Shown: positions 40,104 through 45,611 of the stretch, in pieces
Layout: every line of letters begins with the position of its first letter
Numbering within the stretch: the first letter of the stretch is position 1
IMG/VR virus record: IMGVR_UViG_3300028920_000112
Location: 1 to 45,611 of that record
Source: a virus
Reading direction: 5' to 3' (one strand)
DNA: 45,611 nt
The notes under the pieces: generated by a model
Database searches by the model: none
Seen by the model: only the letters and a program-made list of their open reading frames with translations
What the model was told of the DNA's origin: nothing
Position numbers and translations under genes: made by a program

Positions 40104-40711
40104 TTTGTTATATGTACTCCATACCAGCGAATATTAAATTTAGGATAATCGTCTATAAGAAAAATATTCTTTACTTTTCCACCAGATTTTCTGATAATAA
40201 TATCCATATCACTTATATGTCTGCAAAATTGTAAACCTAATCCATCAATATATGTTTCATTATTTATTAATGTTGTCGGTTTTATATATTCAGAAAATTG
40301 TATAGCAAACAAACCGTCATCTTTTATGCTACGTATAACATTGGTCATCTGCCTTGTTAAATCTTCAGTATTCATATGTTGAGCAACTAAATGAGAAATA
40401 GCAAGATTATATGTATCTGGTGGTAAATCCTGAATCTGATTATCTAAATAAGTTCTTTCAGTCCATTCTTTTACTTTTTCAAGTGCATTAGGAACAATAT
40501 CTAATGCAGTCACTATCATTCCTTTATCAAATAAATCTTTTGTGCAGTAACCAAAACCAACACCTATATTAAGAACTTTATTACCTTGTTTAATTCTATC
40601 TTCTATTTTAAGTTCCTTCCATACTGTTTTACCATTATAACCACTAAGATTTTTTAAATTACTTGTTTTATGCTGTTCTTCCCAGAATTTTAAAATCCAT
40701 TCCTTTGTCAT
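40100..40711 (-). CDS. class I SAM methyltransferase
   Basis: 203 residues from the ATG at 40711, which overlaps the previous stop (ATGA); a TTG five codons earlier is a weaker choice. KVLNIGVGFGYCTKDLF (45-61) is motif I, ALDIVPNALEKV gives the acidic motif II, and AISHLVAQH is motif IV-like. Methyltransferase_11 type. Probably methylates a sugar or glycan of the cassette product. Confidence 0.8.
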   Translation of the reverse strand: MTKEWILKFWEEQHKTSNLKNLSGYNGKTVWKELKIEDRIKQGNKVLNIGVGFGYCTKDLFDKGMIVTALDIVPNALEKVKEWTERTYLDNQIQDLPPDTYNLAISHLVAQHMNTEDLTRQMTNVIRSIKDDGLFAIQFSEYIKPTTLINNETYIDGLGLQFCRHISDMDIIIRKSGGKVKNIFLIDDYPKFNIRWYGVHITK

Positions 40712-41865
40712 TTTACCGTCATCCAATAAAACTTGCGTTGTGGGATAAGATATTCTCCAAGATATTCCAAGTTAAAATATTCTTTGGCTGCCTTTAATAT
40801 CTTCTCTTTAGTATATTCCTTAGCAAACCACTTGCTACTTTCAGCTAATTCTTTTGTTGTCGGATCAGTAATATCAAGTGGGAGTTCTATAAATAAGTTC
40901 TTGGTTAATAATGATAATATATTAAATATCTTTCCGTGGCTCTTGACCATCATAAAGATGTGGTGATATAAAGAACAGACTGTAACTATGTCAAATTTAG
41001 GGAACCTTAATAACTTCTCAGAAAACTGTTCACATAAGAACTCAACATCAAGATTTAAAAATTTACTAACATCGGTCGCTAAACGTATATCAGAGTATTC
41101 TAAGTCAATGCCGATTGCCTTACTTGCCCCTGCTTGTTTAGCTTTTAAAACATAAAATCCTGCACTGCATCCTATATCTAAGAACCTCTTACCACCCATA
41201 GCATTCATAAACTTCTGGTTCATAAAACCTAATTTACAGTTCTGTGATTCCGTCGGGATTAATTTTTTATTGCTGTCTATTGAATATCTGTGCCTTATTG
41301 TCCTGAAATATCTTAACCTGTTTAACAGTTCATCTCTTGTTCTGTCATTCTTGCTCCATTTTGTATCATCGCAATACCATTTGATAAACCTTAGAAAGCA
41401 TTCCCCCATCCATCCTATATGAATTGAATTAAGATTTTCTATCTTCACAAAATTAAGATAATCAATCATCTTGATTATCCCTGCTGGATTAATCATAAAA
41501 TTCTCAATAGACGCATCCCCATTGACTATTCCCTGTCTATATAGCTTTTCCAAAATATCAAAGACTTTGACAAAAGTTATATGCTTATTCTGTTTTTCGT
41601 TAATTAATGGTGTATAATCTGCAAGGTATTCCATTAAAATATATACCTTATTGTTTTCTTCCCACAAATCATATATCGGAACTAAATCTATTTTGTCTTG
41701 TAATGTCTTATATATTTCATAAGAATTCTTTAAGTCTTCTGCCTTAACCCCATAACTTGGCAACCATTCCTTAAGGATAAATTCCTTACCGCCGATTTCT
41801 ACCAAATCAACATTAGAAAATTTACTTTTATATATATTCTTTTTTACTGTTAAAGATTTTTCCAT
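40708..41865 (-). CDS. kinase-methyltransferase fusion
   Basis: 385 residues. Residues 1-200 look like an aminoglycoside-phosphotransferase or lipopolysaccharide-kinase-type domain: a Lys strand (FILKEW, 29-34), catalytic loop NGDASIENF (115-123; D117, N122, with Asn where His is usual) and MIDYLN (133-138; metal Asp135). Residues 225-385 are a SAM methyltransferase (RFLDIGCSAGFYVLKAKQAG near 227-246, then GIDLEYSDI and CSLYHH). One protein could phosphorylate and methylate the same glycan, as WbdD-type chain terminators do. This parallel is inference. Confidence 0.8.
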   Translation of the reverse strand: MEKSLTVKKNIYKSKFSNVDLVEIGGKEFILKEWLPSYGVKAEDLKNSYEIYKTLQDKIDLVPIYDLWEENNKVYILMEYLADYTPLINEKQNKHITFVKVFDILEKLYRQGIVNGDASIENFMINPAGIIKMIDYLNFVKIENLNSIHIGWMGECFLRFIKWYCDDTKWSKNDRTRDELLNRLRYFRTIRHRYSIDSNKKLIPTESQNCKLGFMNQKFMNAMGGKRFLDIGCSAGFYVLKAKQAGASKAIGIDLEYSDIRLATDVSKFLNLDVEFLCEQFSEKLLRFPKFDIVTVCSLYHHIFMMVKSHGKIFNILSLLTKNLFIELPLDITDPTTKELAESSKWFAKEYTKEKILKAAKEYFNLEYLGEYLIPQRKFYWMTVK

Positions 41866-42377
41866 ACTAATAAAGCCCCACCTTTTGGCGAACCTGAACC
41901 TTTGTGAAAGAACGGAAATATTATTTCCTCATATCCCATATTATTAAACTCATCTGGTATCCATCCACACTTATGTTCTAAATAAATATTTTCGTGATTT
42001 GGATAGTTTATATAACCCAAAGTAGTAAAAATTACAACTTTATGTATTGCAATACGTTGTGCATTCTTTAAAAACTCATACCCTTCTTCTTTATTAATAT
42101 GTTCTATAAAATCAGTAGCCATTACTACATCAAAACTTTTGTGTCCTATATTAACCAACTCCTTATAAGACATTACTCTGGTTTCAATGCCGTTAAAATT
42201 AGGATTATCTTTAAATACTTTAGGATCTATGTCAGTAGCCACAATACTGTTTTTTAATGTCTTTAATTGTGATATGACATTCCCTTTTCCAGAGCCAACG
42301 TCTAAAATCGTTACATAATCATTTATAAGTAATTTGAGGTTTCCTATATAAGAATCTATTATTCTTGCCATATCCAT
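41850..42377 (-). CDS. class I SAM methyltransferase
   Basis: 175 residues. TILDVGSGKGNVISQL (23-38) is motif I and ATDIDPKVF gives the acidic residue, then MATDFIEHI. Overlaps the kinase fusion by 16 bases and abuts the previous gene by one base. A compact Methyltransf_11/23-type enzyme; probably acts on the same glycan as its neighbours. Confidence 0.8.
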   Translation of the reverse strand: MDMARIIDSYIGNLKLLINDYVTILDVGSGKGNVISQLKTLKNSIVATDIDPKVFKDNPNFNGIETRVMSYKELVNIGHKSFDVVMATDFIEHINKEEGYEFLKNAQRIAIHKVVIFTTLGYINYPNHENIYLEHKCGWIPDEFNNMGYEEIIFPFFHKGSGSPKGGALLVWKNL

Positions 42378-44071
42378 TAGACTAAGCTCTCGTAATATTT
42401 ACCCCACATATCGCATATTCTTTCTGGGGAATAGTATTTTTCCATCCACTTGCGCCCTTCTTTCTTAATATCTTTTACTTGTTGTGGGTGGTTTAATAAC
42501 CATATCGTATTTTTTGCCAATTCATCAACACCACGACAATTAATTATCGGTGGTGGAGTTCCATTACCAAATTCTTTATAGGCTTCTGCAACTACTGGAT
42601 CTAATCTTGCCAAACATACCTGTTCTTGACATAATGTTTCCCAACCAACCATTCCTATAAAACCCTGTGCCATATTATCTATACAAACATCAAACATCTT
42701 CCTGTTGTTAAGACAATCTTCTGGAGAGTAACGATTAATCCAAGCCTCATAATCTAACTTATATCCATCTTTTAATAACCATTCAAAAACCATATCTACA
42801 GCATCTTTGCCTTTGTTGTAAAGATAATTAGCTAAGAATAAAAACCTCATCGGGTCGTTATTACGGGATATAGGTAAATATAATGAATTATTGATTGGAA
42901 TGGGATTGACCATCCATTTAACAAACTTATAAATATCTGCTACCAACGGGCTACAACTTAATATCTCAACACCCTTATGATGTAATGTTTCAAGTTCTTC
43001 TGCTCTAAAACTCCATTCTCCACCGTGTAGATGAAAGATTAACTTCTTATTTTTAGTATATTTCTCCCAATCAAACTGTGGCAAATAATAAGCCTTTCTG
43101 TTAACATCTGACAACCAAAACGTATTAAAATGAAGTATATCAGCCCATTCAAGAACTTTTATTACTTCTTCTTTTTGGGTAGGTAAAAATAAATCAATTT
43201 TAGATGTTAGATTAGTCTTACCCCCGAGAATATGCCTGATGTGGATATTAGTCATACCATTCATTAGTTCAGTGAAATACATTCCTACTGAAGCACTATC
43301 CCACCAAGGATGTATGTGTGCAACTTTAACCTTAGAATCTTTCTTGATTATCTCAACCTTGGGTAATGGCTTTTCTATTTTTATATCTCTGCGTTTTTTA
43401 GCATCTTTCTTGCATCTATCTGAATCAGCCCAATTAGTAGGAACTGAATGACGATTTGTAAGATTATCCTTATGATTACGCCAAAATGCTAATTGTTTGT
43501 TAATATAAAAGAAATCAGTATGTTCTGACATTCTTAAAAACATATCATAATCTTCACAAGGTCTTTCATCATATAGACCTACTTTATCTTTCAAAGAACG
43601 GCGATACATATAAGCTATGCCAATATAACACTCTTTTAATAACCTATCTTTACTATATTCATTGTTATTATATAGAGGATAGATCTTACCATCCATCTGA
43701 AGGGCACTTGTATTAGCATAAACAAATTCTACTTCTTGATGTTTACAAAGCACATCAACTAAATCAAATAACCAAGTTGGTTCATACCAGCAGTCTGAAC
43801 TTGCTATGGTTATTAATTCACCTGTAGATATAGAATATCCTGCATTTATTGAAGCCCCTATACCCATATTCTTTAGTTGCTTTAAATATCTTACCCGAGA
43901 ATCCTTAGAATACTTTTCTCTAAGTATCTGCTCTGTGTTGTCTGTGCAGCCATCTAAAACTACTATTAACTGCCAATTCTGATAATTCTGTTTAATGATT
44001 GAATTAATTGATTGTTCAATAAACTTACCATCGTTATAACTGGGCATTATTATTGATACACAAGGCGTCAT
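42377..44071 (-). CDS. two-domain glycosyltransferase (GT2 + GT4-like)
   Basis: 564 residues from ATG 44071, which has AAAGGGG and overlaps the previous stop (ATGA); upstream Met codons lie in the formyltransferase gene. Residues 1-200: SIIMPSYNDGKFIEQSINSI, VVLDGCTDNT and ASSDCWYEP (the DxD place), a GT2 fold. Residues about 245-560: KVAHIHPWWDSASVG, a Gly/His-rich loop (FHLHGGEW) and a C-terminal E-x-LCQEQV, a GT4-like fold. It likely adds two sugars in sequence. Donors unknown. Confidence 0.8.
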   Translation of the reverse strand: MTPCVSIIMPSYNDGKFIEQSINSIIKQNYQNWQLIVVLDGCTDNTEQILREKYSKDSRVRYLKQLKNMGIGASINAGYSISTGELITIASSDCWYEPTWLFDLVDVLCKHQEVEFVYANTSALQMDGKIYPLYNNNEYSKDRLLKECYIGIAYMYRRSLKDKVGLYDERPCEDYDMFLRMSEHTDFFYINKQLAFWRNHKDNLTNRHSVPTNWADSDRCKKDAKKRRDIKIEKPLPKVEIIKKDSKVKVAHIHPWWDSASVGMYFTELMNGMTNIHIRHILGGKTNLTSKIDLFLPTQKEEVIKVLEWADILHFNTFWLSDVNRKAYYLPQFDWEKYTKNKKLIFHLHGGEWSFRAEELETLHHKGVEILSCSPLVADIYKFVKWMVNPIPINNSLYLPISRNNDPMRFLFLANYLYNKGKDAVDMVFEWLLKDGYKLDYEAWINRYSPEDCLNNRKMFDVCIDNMAQGFIGMVGWETLCQEQVCLARLDPVVAEAYKEFGNGTPPPIINCRGVDELAKNTIWLLNHPQQVKDIKKEGRKWMEKYYSPERICDMWGKYYESLV

Positions 44072-44712
44072 ATCTTCCCCTTTGTTAGATATACCTTCTT
44101 GCCATCCCCACATACCATAAAAGCATTTGGATAAGGATTTTGCAAAGAACGGATTTTGTTATAAATATATTCTGCTGGTTTAGTCTTTAATTCTTCTATG
44201 GTTATTTCGCTTTCTTCGGGTTTTCTTCGTTTATAGGTTGTAGATTTCCCAGTTTGTTTATAGCGTTTATAATAAGCCGGGTAACAAAATAATAAATCAC
44301 GGATTAATGATATACCACAAGCTGTTATTCTTTTAAATATATCGTCTAAATCACCATCAAGCGAAAATGTCATCTGATTTACTATGTCTCCAGTATCAAT
44401 ACCCTCATCCATCCTGAATAACGTAACTGCACTTATCTTTTCTCCATTTAATATCTGGTGCTGTAAAGGAGAACCACCCCTGTATTTAGGGAGTGGTGAT
44501 GGGTGCAAACATATACAGATATAATCATTAACTATATCTTTAGGGACTATCCAAGACCAACCTAAAAAAAATATTAAATCTGGTTTTATAGAATGTATGA
44601 GGTGTATCTCTTGATTAGTTTCTAATAAAACAGAATTTGTTGACTTAGTAGCTTTGTATATTTCTTTTGCCCAATCCCTATAACAACAATAGACTATTTT
44701 CATAACACCCAT
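44068..44712 (-). CDS. formyltransferase-like protein (sugar amine N-formylation)
   Basis: 214 residues. HPSPLPKYRGGSPLQHQIL near 70-88 and GIDTGDI near 104-110 are the folate-binding and catalytic loops of the formyltransferase fold, using 10-formyl-THF. The catalytic triad is Asn-x-His...Asp in PurN, Fmt and ArnA; here His70 and Asp106 are present, but the Asn place holds Cys68 (ICLHPS). The short C-terminal domain differs from Fmt. Next to a PIG-L deacetylase, it probably formylates a freed sugar amine. Activity with Cys68 is untested. Confidence 0.8.
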   Translation of the reverse strand: MGVMKIVYCCYRDWAKEIYKATKSTNSVLLETNQEIHLIHSIKPDLIFFLGWSWIVPKDIVNDYICICLHPSPLPKYRGGSPLQHQILNGEKISAVTLFRMDEGIDTGDIVNQMTFSLDGDLDDIFKRITACGISLIRDLLFCYPAYYKRYKQTGKSTTYKRRKPEESEITIEELKTKPAEYIYNKIRSLQNPYPNAFMVCGDGKKVYLTKGKI

Positions 44713-45329
44713 CTTAATACCTGAAATGCTTCTGCGTATTCACAATTACTCTGACTTCCCCTTAAATAAGCTAAACTCTTGATAGCCTTTATACTTCTAT
44801 GTTCTCTGACCTGACTTTTATAATAAGAATATAATTCAATTTTCTTTTCTATATCTATCGGTGTAAATACTAACGGTTTAAATCCACTGCATACTCCGAT
44901 ACTTTGTTGTGTTTCCGGCTGTTCATATATTAATATCTTTTTGACAAAGAAATTAACATCGTGTGGTCTGGCTGCTGTGAGGGATGCTTGGTATATCTTT
45001 CTATGGTCTTGATTATATGAAGGATATGGTATCAATAAAGTATCTGGCTTCAAAATATTAATTAAATTCTCTATTTCGTAGATTATCTTTAATATAGGGA
45101 CTTCATCTAATCTATTAACCACGAATTTGTTTGAGAAAGAACAGGCGCAACCTACTGCATCTAAAAGTTTTCCATTTTCTTCACTATAAATCTTATCATC
45201 TACAGTTGCGTGTTTTTTATTAAAATAGTGTATATGCAGATTATCTTTATTGGTTTTACTTATTAACCCACCACAACCAAGAACCTCATCATCCATATGA
45301 GGACTAAGGATAAGTATCTTATTAAGCAT
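44700..45329 (-). CDS. PIG-L/LmbE-family deacetylase
   Basis: 209 residues. SPHMDDEVLGCGG (9-21) and QDHRKIYQ (107-114) give the zinc-binding His-Asp-Asp...His set of the PIG-L family, which removes acetyl from N-acetyl-amino sugars such as GlcNAc conjugates. Length and the motif order fit family members. It overlaps the fusion gene by 8 bases and the formyltransferase by 13, so a deacetylate-then-formylate sequence is natural. Substrate inferred from family. Confidence 0.85.
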   Translation of the reverse strand: MLNKILILSPHMDDEVLGCGGLISKTNKDNLHIHYFNKKHATVDDKIYSEENGKLLDAVGCACSFSNKFVVNRLDEVPILKIIYEIENLINILKPDTLLIPYPSYNQDHRKIYQASLTAARPHDVNFFVKKILIYEQPETQQSIGVCSGFKPLVFTPIDIEKKIELYSYYKSQVREHRSIKAIKSLAYLRGSQSNCEYAEAFQVLRWVL

Positions 45330-45611
45330 CTGCTGTAGCCCCCAACCAAGTCCAACCAGACTTTCTTATACGTGTTATTTTAATATTCTTAAACCCTACC
45401 TTTTCTAAATGTTCTTTTAGAAGTTCTGGTGTATAAAATGTTTCGTGATATAAATGATCTAACCCATCAGCTTTATGAAAGTCTTTAGCTGTAGGATTAC
45501 CTATCTCTGCTAATTGTTCTTTAGTTAACTCTCTATATTCAGATTCTTTTTCAAGTGTATTAAAAGGCTTTAAAGCATAAGCCCATTCGTGTTCATAAGG
45601 AACTGTCAAAA
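45322..45611 (-). CDS. C-terminal end of the glycosyltransferase-methyltransferase fusion
   Basis: This is the 3' end of the gene that starts at 2720; 45485-45611 repeats 1-127. It encodes the last part of the SAM methyltransferase domain, from TVPYEHEWAYAL to SGWTWLGATADA, and stops at 45322, overlapping the deacetylase start. Alone it would read as a short frame, but the upstream sequence across the junction is open without a break. Confidence 0.85.
   Translation of the reverse strand, partial: LTVPYEHEWAYALKPFNTLEKESEYRELTKEQLAEIGNPTAKDFHKADGLDHLYHETFYTPELLKEHLEKVGFKNIKITRIRKSGWTWLGATADA
45485..45611. repeat. terminal direct repeat, right copy (circular junction)
   Basis: Exact copy of 1-127. 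The non-redundant circle is 45,484 bp. The joined reading frame (2,883 bases, no internal stop) confirms the junction independently. Confidence 0.95.

Noticed and set aside
1-45611. CRISPR arrays, integrase/attachment sites, tRNA genes, transposases
   Set aside because: No regular repeat-spacer pattern, no tyrosine or serine recombinase motif, no standard T-arm in cloverleaf context and no transposase motifs were found on reading both strands.

Overview
This window is a complete or near-complete AT-rich genome of a tailed bacteriophage. The first 127 bases are repeated exactly at the end, so the contig closes into a circle of about 45,484 bp. The gene set points to a short-tailed (podovirus-type) phage of a peptidoglycan-containing bacterium: terminase, portal, SU10-family major capsid protein, tail-tube/adaptor-like proteins, ejection-type proteins and very large beta-helical fibres, with no tape-measure or sheath gene. 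Ribosome binding sites are strong (AGGAGG type) and many genes overlap by ATGA. Nothing in the sequence fixes the host further.

Layout. Almost everything is on the minus strand and, read across the junction, forms one co-directional run of about 42 kb. In order of transcription: small terminase (11398); a small-gene and repeat region (10.9-9.9 kb); large terminase, portal, small genes, cell-wall hydrolase, scaffold and capsid (9.9-3.2 kb); a cassette of about 9.8 kb of glycosyltransferases, methyltransferases, a PIG-L deacetylase, a formyltransferase, a kinase-methyltransferase fusion and a radical SAM enzyme (2720 across the junction to 38389); adaptor, tail and ejection proteins with an acetyltransferase and an isoprenylcysteine-methyltransferase-like membrane protein (38.4-29.4 kb); two large fibres (29.4-22.1 kb); then an accessory/early region of small, often cysteine-rich genes with a holin-like group, a DEDD exonuclease, a TSCPD protein, a PD-(D/E)XK nuclease and a NinG-like endonuclease (22.1-14.96 kb). 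A plus-strand island of 3.2 kb (11.7-14.9 kb) has its own sigma70-type promoter and carries an amidoligase plus a class II glutamine amidotransferase, a terminator, and four small genes.

How it works together. The cassette between the capsid and adaptor genes lies inside the structural run and is tightly packed, so it is probably expressed with virion genes. It could build and attach an unusual sugar (de-N-acetylated, N-formylated, methylated) to the virion or the host surface. The amidoligase/amidotransferase pair could make an amide or isopeptide bond using glutamine-derived ammonia. A sigma70-type promoter at 19.3 kb drives a leader RNA with a three-way-junction fold, a U-tract and two competing complements, a candidate riboregulator. 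No DNA polymerase, primase, helicase, ligase, integrase or recognisable repressor was found, so replication seems to rely on the host plus the nuclease/recombination genes.
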